A DNA stretch of 64,000 nucleotides, from positions 1 through 64,000 of the forward strand of contig CAKKPP010000001.1 in the NCBI GenBank assembly GCA_919901745.1, given 5' to 3'. The notes below the pieces were generated by a model. The model did no database searches. It was not told the DNA's origin and was given only the letters and a program-made list of their open reading frames with translations. A program made the translations under genes and the position numbers. This stretch comes from Chloroflexota bacterium. GTDB lineage: Bacteria; Chloroflexota; Limnocylindria; Limnocylindrales; CSP1-4. This document shows positions 43,421-52,737 of the stretch, piece after piece (position 1 is the first letter of the stretch; each line of letters begins with the position of its first letter).

Positions 43421-44083
43421 CTACTCGCCGACGGTTCCCGGCGTTTGTTCCAGGGCTCGGACAACACGCCGACGGGAGACGCGCCCCTCCCTGTCGAACA
43501 CTCGGAGCATGATCTGGACGACCGGCCCGATCCCGAACGCGAACGTGATGGTGCCGAGGCCGATGGTCCCGCCCAGCAGGAAGGCAGCGCCGAGGACCGT
43601 CAGTTCGATGGCCGTTCGGGAACGCTGAATCGACCAGCCGAACCGGTGGTGGATACCCGTCATGAGGCCGTCACGCGGGCCCGGCCCAAGATCGGCGGCA
43701 AGGTAGAGGCCGCTGCCCGCGCCAATCACGACGACACCGGCCAGCATCATCAGGAGCTGCGCGACGGGCTGCGTCTGGACGGGGATGACGGCCTGACCGG
43801 CATTCGTGGCGAGGCCGATCAGCAGGACATTGATCAGGGTTCCGAGTCCGGGCCGTTCACCGAGCGGCCACCACAACAGCAGGATCGGAACCCCGAGCAA
43901 GATCGAAACGGTCCCAAGGGCGATGCCGGTGTGGACGCTGATTCCCTGGTGGAACGCTTCCCAGGGTCCCAGGCCGATCCCGGCCTGAGCCATCAACGCG
44001 ATGCCCCCGCCGAATGCAACGAGGCCCACCACCAGGCCGGGCAGTCGCGGCAGCGCCACTCGCAAGTCAAACCGTTCGCGCAC
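43421..44083 (-). CDS. YczE/YitT-like membrane protein
   Basis: The 220-residue protein has five or six helices and family traits such as GLVVGLVAFGGGIALMAQAG, LGPWEAFHQGISVHTGIALG and ADLGPGPRDGLMTGIHHRFG. This matches the YczE family of membrane proteins of unknown transport function. The start is uncertain: GTG at 44083 gives the family length, and an ATG at 44161 would add a Pro/Arg-rich stretch. It is convergent with paralogue B, with only 4 bp between the two stops, and divergent from the nuclease gene. Confidence 0.75.
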   Translation of the reverse strand: MRERFDLRVALPRLPGLVVGLVAFGGGIALMAQAGIGLGPWEAFHQGISVHTGIALGTVSILLGVPILLLWWPLGERPGLGTLINVLLIGLATNAGQAVIPVQTQPVAQLLMMLAGVVVIGAGSGLYLAADLGPGPRDGLMTGIHHRFGWSIQRSRTAIELTVLGAAFLLGGTIGLGTITFAFGIGPVVQIMLRVFDREGRVSRRRVVRALEQTPGTVGE

Positions 44084-44180
44084 CGACGGAGGATACGCGA
44101 GCCGTCTGCGTCGGCCCCCGACTGAGCCGCGCGGTGCGACAGGCTCCGCACCCGCGGGCATCCCCTGCGACACTAGCGCG

Positions 44181-45794
44181 ATGGAGATCCACTTCCTGGG
44201 CGGCGCGACCACCGTCACGGGTTCGCGGTTCCTCCTTGAGACGTCCCGGGCCCATGTCCTCGTCGACTGCGGGATGTTCCAGGGTGGCCCAAACGAGTCG
44301 GTCCGCAACCGCATCCCGCTCGGTTTTCACCCGGAACAGCTCGACGCCATCCTGCTGACCCACGCACACCTCGACCACTGCGGGTTGCTGCCGGTCGCGA
44401 TTCGGGAGGGCTACGACGGCCCGATCTACGCGACCCGGGCCACGGCCGAACTGGCGCGCCTGGTCATGCTCGACAGCGGCCGACTGCAGGAGCGATTCGC
44501 AAAGCGCGAGGCCCGCTGGGAGAAGCGCAACCCGGCGAAGGCGATCGCCGATGACGCTCGCGAGGCGCAACAATTCGAACGGGCGCTCGAGCAGGCGGTC
44601 GAAGGCGGCGCGATCAATGGTCCTTCCGACCATGACGCCGGGCACTACGAGACCGCCGTCGAACCAGTCGACGGTCACGTGATCGATCCGGAAGCGGATC
44701 TTCGGGCGCAGGCGGCGGAGCTGGAAATCGACCTCGACGAACCGGTCTACACGGAGCGCGACGCCAACGCCGTGCTCTCTCACTTCCGGCCGATCGAGTA
44801 CGGAGCCGAGCGTGAAGTCGCGCCGGGAATCCACGCGACGTTCCTCGACGCGGGACATATCCTGGGCTCCGCGATCATTCGCCTCCGCGTCGTCGACCAC
44901 GATGGCGATGACGAACGAATCGTCGTCTTCTCTGGCGACCTCGGGCGACCGGGGACGCCGATCATCAGCGACCCGGCGGAGCCGACCGAGGCCGACTACG
45001 TGATCGTCGAATCGACCTACGGGGGTCGGGAGCACGACTCCCATGAGGAGGCGATTCGCGTCCTCGCGGAAACGGTCCGGCTCGTCCATGAAGTCGACGG
45101 CGTGCTGCTGATCCCGTCGTTTGCAATCGGGCGGACGCAGGAGATCGTCTGGGAGCTCGACCGGCTGATCGAAAAGGGCGAGATCCCGCTGCTCCCGCTG
45201 TATCTCGACTCGCCGATGGCCTCGCGGGCCTCCGATGTCTACCGCAAGTACACCGACTACTACGACCCCGAGACCGCCGCGCTGTTCCGTGATGGTGCGA
45301 CCCCGCTCGACTACCCGAAACAGATCCTCACCCGCTCGCACGAGGAAGCCGAGGCGATCGTCAGGGCCCCTCGCCCCTACATGATCGTCGCCTCGAACGG
45401 GATGTTGACCGGCGGTCGCTCGATCCTCCACCTGAAGAACATCGTCGACGACCCGACGGCCACAATCCTGTTCGTGGGCTTCCAGGGTCAGGGGACTGCC
45501 GGCGCACATCTCCAGTCCGGTGCCGAGACCGTCCGCATCGACGGCCAGGTCCGTCGGGTCCGCTGTCGGATCCGTTCGATTTCCGGCTTCTCTGCGCATG
45601 CCGACGAGACGGAGTTGCTGGCGTGGCTCGGAAACTTCGGCGCAGGTCGGTCGGCAGGCGAACCCGGCTTCCCGCGCCGGGTCTTCCTCGTGCACGGGGA
45701 CCCGGACGCGCAGCGCGCGCTGGAGCCGAAGGTCCAGGCCCTGGGATTCGCGACCCACATCCCGCGCTGGCACGAACGTGTCGAGCTGGAGTAG
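44181..45794 (+). CDS. Beta-CASP metallo-beta-lactamase RNA nuclease
   Basis: The 537-residue protein is an MBL-fold exonuclease of the CPSF73/Ysh1 type. Zinc motifs are LLTHAHLDHCGLLP, a His in DAGHILGSA, and the Asp in VFSGDLGRPGTP. The beta-CASP part has IPSFAIGRTQEI, and the C-terminal motifs are SISGFSAHADETELL and VHGDPDAQRAL. An insertion of about 80 residues, Asp/Glu-rich, lies between the first metal motif and DAGHILGSA. It likely cleaves or trims RNA in the cytoplasm. The mttB-like gene begins 3 nt after the stop. Confidence 0.9.
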   Translation: MEIHFLGGATTVTGSRFLLETSRAHVLVDCGMFQGGPNESVRNRIPLGFHPEQLDAILLTHAHLDHCGLLPVAIREGYDGPIYATRATAELARLVMLDSGRLQERFAKREARWEKRNPAKAIADDAREAQQFERALEQAVEGGAINGPSDHDAGHYETAVEPVDGHVIDPEADLRAQAAELEIDLDEPVYTERDANAVLSHFRPIEYGAEREVAPGIHATFLDAGHILGSAIIRLRVVDHDGDDERIVVFSGDLGRPGTPIISDPAEPTEADYVIVESTYGGREHDSHEEAIRVLAETVRLVHEVDGVLLIPSFAIGRTQEIVWELDRLIEKGEIPLLPLYLDSPMASRASDVYRKYTDYYDPETAALFRDGATPLDYPKQILTRSHEEAEAIVRAPRPYMIVASNGMLTGGRSILHLKNIVDDPTATILFVGFQGQGTAGAHLQSGAETVRIDGQVRRVRCRIRSISGFSAHADETELLAWLGNFGAGRSAGEPGFPRRVFLVHGDPDAQRALEPKVQALGFATHIPRWHERVELE

Positions 45795-45797
45795 CCG

Positions 45798-47333
45798 GTG
45801 CGCCCGAGCCTGACCGTCCTCGACGACGAGTTGATCGATCGGATCGTCGATGAGGCGTTGCGGGTCCTTGCCGAAGACGGCATGGAGATTCGTGGCCCCG
45901 GGATGCGCCGGCTCCTGCTCGATCACGGCCTGCCGATGGATGCCAGGGGTGAGCGGGTGCTCTTCCCGCGACAGGTCGTCGAGAAGGCGATCGAGACCGC
46001 GCCGGCGTCGTTCTGGCTGCACGATCGCGACGGCCATCCGCACGCCGACATCGGCGGCGACCGGGTCCACTTCGTGCCCGGTTCGTCCGGTCTTCGCGTC
46101 CTGGATCACCGGACCGGCGAGACGCGCCTCGCGAACACGACCGATTTCACCGAGTACGTTCGCCTCGGGGATGGACTGCCGAACATCGCGTACCTGGCGA
46201 CCGCGTTCTCGACGAACGATGACATCGAAGCCCAGGTCTCCGACGCGTGGCGGCTCTACCTGACGCTGACGAATTCGCGCAAGCCGGTCGTGTCGGGCGC
46301 GTTCACCGAGCACGGCGTCGGGCGGATGGTCGAGATGATGCAGCTGTTCCGACGCGACCGCGCCGACCTGATCGCCCGCCCGATGTCGATCTTCACGATC
46401 ACCGCGACCGGCAACTTCCGCTACAGCGAGGATTCCTGCCAGAACCTCATCGATTGCGTCGAGGCGGGGATCGCGGTGGAGATCGTGCCCGTCACGCTCA
46501 TGGGCCTGATCGCGCCGGTCACCATCGTGGGGGCGACCGTCTTCCACACGGCCGACGTGCTGGCCGGGATCACGATGGCCCAGATCGTCCGGCCCGGGAC
46601 GCCGGTCCTCTTTGGCGGCGCGCCGGCGACCTTCCACATGAAGGCGGCGAGCTCACCGATGGCGGCGATCGAAGCGATCCGTCTCGACGCCGCGTATGTC
46701 GCCGTGGCCAAGCGGCTCGGGTTGCCCTGCCAGTCATACATGGCCCTGTCAGACGGCAAGATCCTCGATGCCCAGGCCGGCGCGGAAACGTTCGGCAGTG
46801 CCCTCGTGGCCGCGCTCGCCGGCGTGAACTCCGTGTCCGGCCCGGGAATGCTCGACTTCGTCCTCGTGTTCAGCCTCGCCAAGCTCGTCTTCGACGACGA
46901 GATGTGCGGGCAGGCGCTCCAGTTCGTGCGGGACATCCGCGTCGTCGACGACCTGCCGGTGACCGATCTGGTCGCCCAGCTGCGGGCCGACCAGCACCTG
47001 ATCATGGCCCCGCACACGCTCGAGCACTGGCCGAAGGAGCTCTACCTGACCGGCCCGACGATCGATCGCGACACCCGCGAGAACTGGTTGAAGGCCGGCG
47101 GCAAGGACGCCTACACGAGGGCCTGCGAGGACGTCGATCGCCGGCTGGCCGCCTATCAGCCCCTGGTCACGGATCCGGCGATCGACGCGGAGTTGCGCCG
47201 GATCATCCGTTCCGGGTTCACCGCACAGGTCGAGCTCCCCGCGGTGCCCGTGGCCCTCGAGCCGGTGGCGATGCCCGATGCGGCGGGCGCTCGGCGGCGC
47301 AACCCGCGACGCGAGCGAGCCCGAGCGGAGTAA
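45798..47333 (+). CDS. Trimethylamine methyltransferase (MttB) family protein, non-pyrrolysine type
   Basis: The 511-residue protein matches the MttB superfamily throughout, for example [40 protein letters not shown] and an [14 protein letters not shown] ending. Archaeal MttB uses pyrrolysine at a UAG codon. Here the frame has no internal amber codon, so this is the non-Pyl form. Such proteins demethylate quaternary amines such as glycine betaine or proline betaine onto a corrinoid protein. No corrinoid protein or activator is near. GTG start. Two flavin amine oxidoreductases elsewhere in the window fit a methylamine theme only loosely. Confidence 0.85.
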   Translation: MRPSLTVLDDELIDRIVDEALRVLAEDGMEIRGPGMRRLLLDHGLPMDARGERVLFPRQVVEKAIETAPASFWLHDRDGHPHADIGGDRVHFVPGSSGLRVLDHRTGETRLANTTDFTEYVRLGDGLPNIAYLATAFSTNDDIEAQVSDAWRLYLTLTNSRKPVVSGAFTEHGVGRMVEMMQLFRRDRADLIARPMSIFTITATGNFRYSEDSCQNLIDCVEAGIAVEIVPVTLMGLIAPVTIVGATVFHTADVLAGITMAQIVRPGTPVLFGGAPATFHMKAASSPMAAIEAIRLDAAYVAVAKRLGLPCQSYMALSDGKILDAQAGAETFGSALVAALAGVNSVSGPGMLDFVLVFSLAKLVFDDEMCGQALQFVRDIRVVDDLPVTDLVAQLRADQHLIMAPHTLEHWPKELYLTGPTIDRDTRENWLKAGGKDAYTRACEDVDRRLAAYQPLVTDPAIDAELRRIIRSGFTAQVELPAVPVALEPVAMPDAAGARRRNPRRERARAE

Positions 47334-47360
47334 TTCGCGCGCCACCGCCCGAACGCGGGG

Positions 47361-48494
47361 TCAGGCCGCGGACGAGTCCCTGGACCGGCGGAGGGCAACA
47401 TCCAGCGGCATGTCGGACACCGCCGACATCGCGTCGAGGTCGATGGGCTGAATGCTGGGGACCGCGCTCGGGCGGCCCAGCAGGTAGCCCTGGGCTGCAC
47501 CAATCCCCAGTCGACGAAGGACGGCCAGCTGCTCGGGCGTCTCGACGCCCTCGGCGACGACGATGGCTCCCCATCGATCGGCCATTTCCTGGAGGCCGCG
47601 GAGGACCGCGTAGGACGGGTCATGCACGATGCCGCCCTGGACGAGCGACAGGTCGACCTTGAGAATGTCGAACTGGATTTCGGAGAGGAGGCGCAGGCCG
47701 GCATTTCCCGCACCGACGTCGTCTGCGGCGATCCTGATTCCCGCCTTCCGGCACGCGGCGACGTTGCGGCGAAGCTGATCGAGGTCCTCGACGGACTCGC
47801 GTTCCGTCATCTCCAGCACGATCTGGTCCGGCTGGATGCCGCGTCGCTTGAAGATGCTCATGAAGTCCGACAGCTGGAACAGGTCGGATTCGAGCGTGCG
47901 CGGCGAAACATTGACGCTGAGGTACGCGCCGGGTTCATCGGGCCGGATGCCCTCGGCCACGATCTTGATGCAGGCAAGGTCGAGCTCCACCGACCGATCG
48001 GCGATCTCGGCGGCCGCGAAGAGGCTGGAGGCGTCCGGAAACGCCGCGCCCTCGGCAGGTCGGACGAGTCCCTCGAAGCCAATCGGGCGGCCGGTGGCCA
48101 GCGATACGATTGGCTGATAGACCGCGGCGAGCTGGTTGGCCGAGACGATCCCGGAGACGGCGGCGGCGAGGTCCGCGACGGACCGTTCATCCGTGGTGCG
48201 GCCGTGCCGGCCCGGGTCGTAGGCGACCGCCGAGGTGCGCCCGTGGCGCTTGCACCAGTACAGCGCGGCGTCGGCGTGACGATACAGCTGGTGCCCTTCG
48301 GCGCTGGGAAGCGGGATCGCCGAGACGCCGATCGACAGCGAAAACGGCTCGATCGGGGCGCTCGGGTCGCCCCCGGACAGGGCGCTTGCCAGGATCCGCC
48401 GTGCCACCGACAGGCCATCGTCGATGCTGGAACCGGGCAGGATCACCGCGAACTCGTCACCGCCCACGCGGAACGCTCGGTCGGTTCGTCGCAT
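47361..48494 (-). CDS. GGDEF end plus EAL domain, 3' part of a frameshifted c-di-GMP protein
   Basis: The first M in this frame is at 48494 and encodes 377 residues, but the frame is open to 48608. It contains the cyclase signature RVGGDEFAVIL and a C-terminal EAL domain. The EAL motif reads FEGLVRP; NVSPRTLESD, LEMTERE, ADDVGAGNAG and ILKVDLS supply metal and catalytic residues, so phosphodiesterase activity is plausible. The segment 48495-48608 encodes VDVDELKGVNDARGHASGDQ, the middle of the GGDEF domain, and has no start codon. The gene is therefore the continuation of 48572-49006 across a missing base. Confidence 0.85.
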   Translation of the reverse strand: MRRTDRAFRVGGDEFAVILPGSSIDDGLSVARRILASALSGGDPSAPIEPFSLSIGVSAIPLPSAEGHQLYRHADAALYWCKRHGRTSAVAYDPGRHGRTTDERSVADLAAAVSGIVSANQLAAVYQPIVSLATGRPIGFEGLVRPAEGAAFPDASSLFAAAEIADRSVELDLACIKIVAEGIRPDEPGAYLSVNVSPRTLESDLFQLSDFMSIFKRRGIQPDQIVLEMTERESVEDLDQLRRNVAACRKAGIRIAADDVGAGNAGLRLLSEIQFDILKVDLSLVQGGIVHDPSYAVLRGLQEMADRWGAIVVAEGVETPEQLAVLRRLGIGAAQGYLLGRPSAVPSIQPIDLDAMSAVSDMPLDVALRRSRDSSAA

Positions 48495-48571
48495 CGCGGC
48501 GAGCGCGATCCTTCCGAGCGCGGTGAGAAGCTGATCTCCGGACGCGTGGCCGCGAGCGTCGTTGACGCCCT

Positions 48572-49006
48572 TCAGTTCGTCGACGTCGACAAGCAGGAGC
48601 GCCAGTGGCGTGTGTGGCGGCGCGCGTACTCCAGCTGGCGAGCCAGTTCCTCCTGGAACGCGCGGTGGTTGCCGAGACCCGTCAGGGCATCGACGAGTGA
48701 TTCGTGGCGCGCGCGCCCGTACAACTCGACGAGTTGCTGCTGCTCGACTTCCAGCGTGTCGACCCCGGCGAGGATCCGTCTCACCATGCGCGCGATCAGG
48801 AGGGGGACGATGAGACCACTGGCGAAGAGCACGGCGATCGAGGTGCTGCCGCCGAGGCCACCACCGGGCCAGAACCCCTGGATCGCGGCGATCCCCATGA
48901 GAAGCACGAACTGGACGAGCACAACCACAACCACGCCCCGCCGGATCTTCCGGTGACGGCGTTCTGTGGCGGCATGCTGCGATTCAATGTCAATCATGGT
49001 GGGCAT
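48572..49006 (-). CDS. Membrane segment and start of GGDEF domain, 5' part of a frameshifted c-di-GMP protein
   Basis: This 144-residue frame has a polar N-terminus, two membrane helices (GVVVVVLVQFVLLMGIAAIQ and STSIAVLFASGLIVPLLIAR) and then the coil and start of a GGDEF domain (HESLVDALTGLGNHRAFQEE). It ends in missense residues after CACACACG near 48609. With one base restored between 48608 and 48609 it would join the EAL part to give about 548 residues. The complete protein would be a membrane-anchored GGDEF-EAL enzyme controlling c-di-GMP. Confidence 0.82.
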   Translation of the reverse strand: MPTMIDIESQHAATERRHRKIRRGVVVVVLVQFVLLMGIAAIQGFWPGGGLGGSTSIAVLFASGLIVPLLIARMVRRILAGVDTLEVEQQQLVELYGRARHESLVDALTGLGNHRAFQEELARQLEYARRHTRHWRSCLSTSTN

Positions 49007-49166
49007 CGGGACCGACAGGCAATCCGGTCGGTCTCGTGTGCACAAAGGTGTAGTCGACCGCGGTCCCTGTTGGCCCGCACCAAAGGTACCGGCGCCCCGA
49101 TCCGATGGAGCCAGAGACGCCTCTCGCGCGTCGACCTACGGTCCAGATCACGTCGAGGGACCAAGG

Positions 49167-50693
49167 GTGAATCCACGGATGCTTGTGATCGTGAGCGGGC
49201 CGGCGCATGCCCGCGGGATTGCTCCCGCGTCTGTGCGGGTTGCGCTCGACCGCCGCACTGAACGGCGTCGCCGGACCGCCGCCCTTGCGAGTGTGGTCGC
49301 CCTGACGGTCCTCCTCGCGATCGGATTGGCCGCTCCCGCAACGCTGTTGGCGGCCTCCTGCGCTGGCGCGTCGCACCAGGCATCACTGGTGGATGGGCGC
49401 ACCACGCCGGGTTCCGGCACGACGCAGACGGGTTTCACCTTCATCGTTCGCTACGTCGACAATGCCGGATGTACGCCGACGGTGACGCTCGTGGTCGACG
49501 GCCTCGCCACGGTACCGATGACTGCCGGCGCGACGGCTCCTGACGGGAGTGTCGCCTACGCCGTGAGCCGATCACTCCCCGTCGGGAGTTGGGCCTATCG
49601 CTTCGAGGCGATCAGCGGAACGGGCCCCGGCAGGATCGTCGCGACCCTGGACGTGGTCTCGCCTGCTACGATCATCGTCGCCGCCGCCGCGCCGCCACCT
49701 CCGGGGCCAACTCCGGCTCCGAATCCAAAACCGGTGCCGACCGATCCACCCGCGCCGACCGATTCGCCCGCACCGCCCACGCCACCCGCGCCGCCCGATC
49801 CGACCGATCTACCCACGTCGACCGAGCCCGCGTCCGGCTCCGGCGAGGCATCCCCAAGCGGCCCGGTGGGCGGCTCCGACGTGGCGACGACGCCGCGGGG
49901 CGGGACACGTCCGGCAACCCCACCGGTTGGTTCAGACCGGTGGTTGTCGGCCAGGGAGTCGCCGGATCCGGCGGCACCAGGAGGAGCCGGCACGGGAGGC
50001 CCTCACGGCGGCTCCGGGGCATCCGATCCGTCCTCAGGGGGCAATGACCCGGGGGGTGGGGGCGTAAACGGCTCGATCCTGAGCGCGATCTGGAGTGACG
50101 ATGTCGTGATCCCCATCGTCTCGTGGTTCCTGTCGACCGTTGGCGGACTGGTCATGTTCGCGATCGCAATGCGCCGGAGATCGGGCGAGGGTCGCGACTT
50201 GCGATTTGCGACAGCCATGGTGTTCAGTCCAGGCGTGTCGCAGCCGAGCGCCGTTGGCGCTGCGCTTGCAGCCGCACCGCTCGACGTCGAAGCGGACATC
50301 CCTCGGTGGCGAAGGCCATCGCTCGAGGCGGCGCGGCGCAGCCGTCCTCCCAGCGACATCGTCCGTGAGCCGATTCGGTTTGCGGACGAGCCGCACAACG
50401 AAGCCGATCGTCGCGTGGTTGGCTACCGCCTGGTCCGGGTCGGCGACTCCCCCGACGACCTCCGGTCCGCCGAGCTCGGCCGCCTGGACCGAGGCGATGA
50501 GGTCGAGGTGCTCGATACCGCCGGTGACTGGACACACATCCGCAGCGCCGACGGCCTCGATGGGTGGGTGCCCAGCATCACCATCCTGACCAGGATCATC
50601 GGCCCGGCGGCGCCGGCAACGGATCCAGCCGCCGGGAGCAAACCCGGACGCGGGCGCGTGCGACGCCTGCTGGGGCGTCAGTCCGGGCGGTAG
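49167..50693 (+). CDS. Membrane protein with Pro-rich ectodomain and C-terminal SH3-like domain
   Basis: The 508-residue protein has an N-terminal membrane helix or signal (ASVVALTVLLAIGLAAPATL), an exported beta domain (residues 60-165), a long Pro/Thr/Gly/Ser-rich linker, a second membrane helix (VVIPIVSWFLSTVGGLVMFA) and a C-terminal SH3-like fold (GYRLVRVGDSPDDLRS through DWTHIRSADGLDGWVP). By topology the SH3 domain would be on the same side as the N-terminus if the first segment is an anchor. Function unknown; a wall-associated role is possible. The GTG has GAGGGA 6 nt upstream. Its end overlaps xthA by 16 bp. Confidence 0.72.
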   Translation: MNPRMLVIVSGPAHARGIAPASVRVALDRRTERRRRTAALASVVALTVLLAIGLAAPATLLAASCAGASHQASLVDGRTTPGSGTTQTGFTFIVRYVDNAGCTPTVTLVVDGLATVPMTAGATAPDGSVAYAVSRSLPVGSWAYRFEAISGTGPGRIVATLDVVSPATIIVAAAAPPPPGPTPAPNPKPVPTDPPAPTDSPAPPTPPAPPDPTDLPTSTEPASGSGEASPSGPVGGSDVATTPRGGTRPATPPVGSDRWLSARESPDPAAPGGAGTGGPHGGSGASDPSSGGNDPGGGGVNGSILSAIWSDDVVIPIVSWFLSTVGGLVMFAIAMRRRSGEGRDLRFATAMVFSPGVSQPSAVGAALAAAPLDVEADIPRWRRPSLEAARRSRPPSDIVREPIRFADEPHNEADRRVVGYRLVRVGDSPDDLRSAELGRLDRGDEVEVLDTAGDWTHIRSADGLDGWVPSITILTRIIGPAAPATDPAAGSKPGRGRVRRLLGRQSGR

Positions 50694-51601
50694 CCGCGGC
50701 GCGCCGCAATGCGCTCTCCCGCGCCACCCCAGCCCGCGTCGATTTCCCGACCCGGCGCATCGAGATCGACGATGAGCGGTGCATGGTCCGAAGGGATCGG
50801 TTTGCCCTTGCGGGCTTCGCGATCGATCTCGGCCCAGGCGGTCCGCGCGGCCACGTCCGGCGTGGCGAGGAGGTGGTCGATGCGCATCCCGAAGTTCTTG
50901 TGGAAGTTGCCGGCCCGGTAATCCCACCAGGTGAACCGACCGCGTTCGGTGCGACGGGAGCCGTATGCGTCGATGAGGCCGAGATCCAGGAGCCGCGCGA
51001 ACGCCGCGCGCTCCGGGGCGGAGACATGGGTTCCGCCATGGACTGCCCGCGGATCCCAGACATCCTCGTCGCTCGGCGCGATGTTGAAGTCGCCGCCGAC
51101 CAGGAAGGGCTGCCCGGTCGAAATCTCGGCGGCCAGCCATCGCTCGAGGCGGTCGTACCAGGCCAGCTTGCCGTGATAGAAGGGCGATCCCACGACCCGT
51201 CCGTTGGGGGCGTACACGCTGGCGACGCGAATCGGTACGGCCCCGGGGAGGGTCACTGTCGCCGCCAGGAGCCGTGCTTCACGAAAGGGATCGAAGTCGT
51301 CCTCGCTGCCTCCGCCCCTTGCCCCCGCCGACGTGTCGCGGACGGGTCCATCACCGAAGTTGGCCTGGGCGGCTGTCACCGATGTCCCGCTGCGGACGGC
51401 GATTGCGACCCCGTTCCAGCGGCCCTCTCCGTGGTGGACGATGTCGTAACCGGCCATCGCGAAGGCCATGATGGGCGCATCGGCATCGGACAGCTTGGTT
51501 TCCTGCAGGAGGAGGATGTCGGGAGCGGCTCGCTCGAGCCACCACTCCACCTTCTCGAGGCGCGCCTTGAGGGAGTTGACGTTCCAGGTGGCGATGCGCA
51601 T
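50678..51601 (-). CDS. xthA: Exodeoxyribonuclease III (AP endonuclease)
   Basis: The 307-residue enzyme cleaves DNA 5' to abasic sites and has 3'-exonuclease activity. It carries all family motifs: MRIATWNVNSLKARLEK, LLLQETKLSD, SVYAPNGRV, GGDFNIAPSDEDVWDP, RIDHLLA and IPSDHAPLIVDL. An insertion of about 20 residues (SAGARGGGSEDDFDPF) interrupts the usual core after GDGP. It is the downstream-most gene I can link to the DUF5612 gene, which ends 26 bp upstream, so the two may be co-transcribed. Confidence 0.92.
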   Translation of the reverse strand: MRIATWNVNSLKARLEKVEWWLERAAPDILLLQETKLSDADAPIMAFAMAGYDIVHHGEGRWNGVAIAVRSGTSVTAAQANFGDGPVRDTSAGARGGGSEDDFDPFREARLLAATVTLPGAVPIRVASVYAPNGRVVGSPFYHGKLAWYDRLERWLAAEISTGQPFLVGGDFNIAPSDEDVWDPRAVHGGTHVSAPERAAFARLLDLGLIDAYGSRRTERGRFTWWDYRAGNFHKNFGMRIDHLLATPDVAARTAWAEIDREARKGKPIPSDHAPLIVDLDAPGREIDAGWGGAGERIAARRGYRPD

Positions 51602-51627
51602 CGCTTGGGCGGCCTCGATTCAGAGGT

Positions 51628-52317
51628 TCAGTAGCTTCGACCGCGCTGCCGCTCGAGGTCGAAGACGGCCGTGTCGGCGATCGCCATGACGGCCATGACG
51701 CCGGCCTGGACGGGATCGGACACCACGAGGTCGGCTTCGCGCGGCAGCGAGCCGGCCATCCGGAGCGCGATGATCGGGATGCCCGTCTCCCGTAGCTCCC
51801 TGGCGGCCACCGTGATTTCGCCGCCCATGATCGAGCCGGCCAGCACGAGCAGCCTTGCCCGGGGCAGGTCGGCCACGGCCCGGACGGCGGCAGCAATCGC
51901 GGACTCCCCGACGAGCGTGATGGTGTCCACCGAGATGCGCTCGCCGCGGAGGTTGTGCCGGTCGGCCTCGCTGATGGCGCCGAGCGCCACCTGTCCGACC
52001 TGGGCTCCGCCACCGATGACGATCACCCGCTTGCCGAAAATCCGATCGAGCGACTTTGTCAGGCGCTTGGCGCGAAGGCCGGGCAGGTCGTGGATGGCGC
52101 GGATCAGTGCCTCCTCGTCCAGTCCCTCGACCTCGATCTCGAGCTCTGTGCGCGCGGGGAGTTCGTCGCGGGACTCGAGCCGCCCGACCGTGCTCAGCGT
52201 CCGAAGCAGGCCTCCGGCCGAGGCCACCCGGTCGGCGAGACCGACGACGGCCGCCGGCAGGTCGTCGAGTACCAGTCGAACGGCAACGACCGGGTGCAAC
52301 GCTGGCCGCCTGGTCAC
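51628..52317 (-). CDS. DUF5612 domain protein with N-terminal ACT-like region
   Basis: The 229-residue protein has an ACT-like start (AVRLVLDDLPAAVVGLADRV), then a nucleotide- or cofactor-binding region with KRVIVIGGGAQVGQVALGAI and LVLAGSIMGGEITVAARELR. This fits my memory of DUF5612, often found beside ACT proteins in archaea and Chloroflexi and thought to sense amino acids. GTG start overlaps the upstream ACT gene by GTGA. The putative role is regulatory, but no target is visible. Confidence 0.7.
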   Translation of the reverse strand: MTRRPALHPVVAVRLVLDDLPAAVVGLADRVASAGGLLRTLSTVGRLESRDELPARTELEIEVEGLDEEALIRAIHDLPGLRAKRLTKSLDRIFGKRVIVIGGGAQVGQVALGAISEADRHNLRGERISVDTITLVGESAIAAAVRAVADLPRARLLVLAGSIMGGEITVAARELRETGIPIIALRMAGSLPREADLVVSDPVQAGVMAVMAIADTAVFDLERQRGRSY

Positions 52318-52580
52318 CGCTGAACGTCGGCCACGGTCATGTCCGGCAGCGCCAGTCCCGGGTCGTCGGTGTGCGCCTCGAATGGGATGCCCAGCTCTGT
52401 CAGCGCCTCCGTGGTCGCGGCCGCATCCGATGTCTCGAGCATCAGCGCTCCGTCCGTGTCCTCGGCCACGCCCACGATTCCCGAGATATTGACGCCGCGC
52501 TCGCCGAGTGCCGCGGCGACGCGCGCGAGAGAGCCGGGACTGTCCTTCAGCCGGACCGTGAACCAGACCGTCACCGCCAT
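52314..52580 (-). CDS. Small ACT domain protein
   Basis: The 88-residue protein is a single ACT domain: WFTVRLKDSPGSLARVAAAL, GERGVNISGIVGVAED. ACT domains bind amino acids and regulate enzymes or transcription. AGGAGGTG immediately precedes the ATG chosen at 52580, closer than usual but strong. It is translationally coupled to the DUF5612 gene, so the two proteins probably work as a pair, perhaps as heterodimers. Confidence 0.82.
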   Translation of the reverse strand: MAVTVWFTVRLKDSPGSLARVAAALGERGVNISGIVGVAEDTDGALMLETSDAAATTEALTELGIPFEAHTDDPGLALPDMTVADVQR

Positions 52581-52737
52581 CACCTCCTGTGGATTGCGAT
52601 GGTACCCGCCGCGACCGCCCAACGGCCCGACGATGCGCAGGGCCGGGCGCTACCCTGCTCGGCGTGACCTGGCCCACCGCTCGTTTCGAGCAAGCGGAAC
52701 CAGTGACTGAATCACGCGGACCTTCGGAGGCGACCCG

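Noticed and set aside
44067-46637. 856-residue minus-strand frame opposite the nuclease and MttB genes
   Set aside because: It spans two genuine genes and has no recognisable domain, so it is an antisense shadow.
45798-47333. Pyrrolysine use in the MttB homologue
   Set aside because: The frame contains no internal amber codon and no pyl genes are in the window, so there is no sign of pyrrolysine.
49007-49166. Possible c-di-GMP riboswitch near the GGDEF and SH3 genes
   Set aside because: A GC-rich leader with a few suggestive bases was checked against the GEMM-I pattern as I remember it. The conserved GGNCAAACC-like and GCAAAGCC elements are missing.
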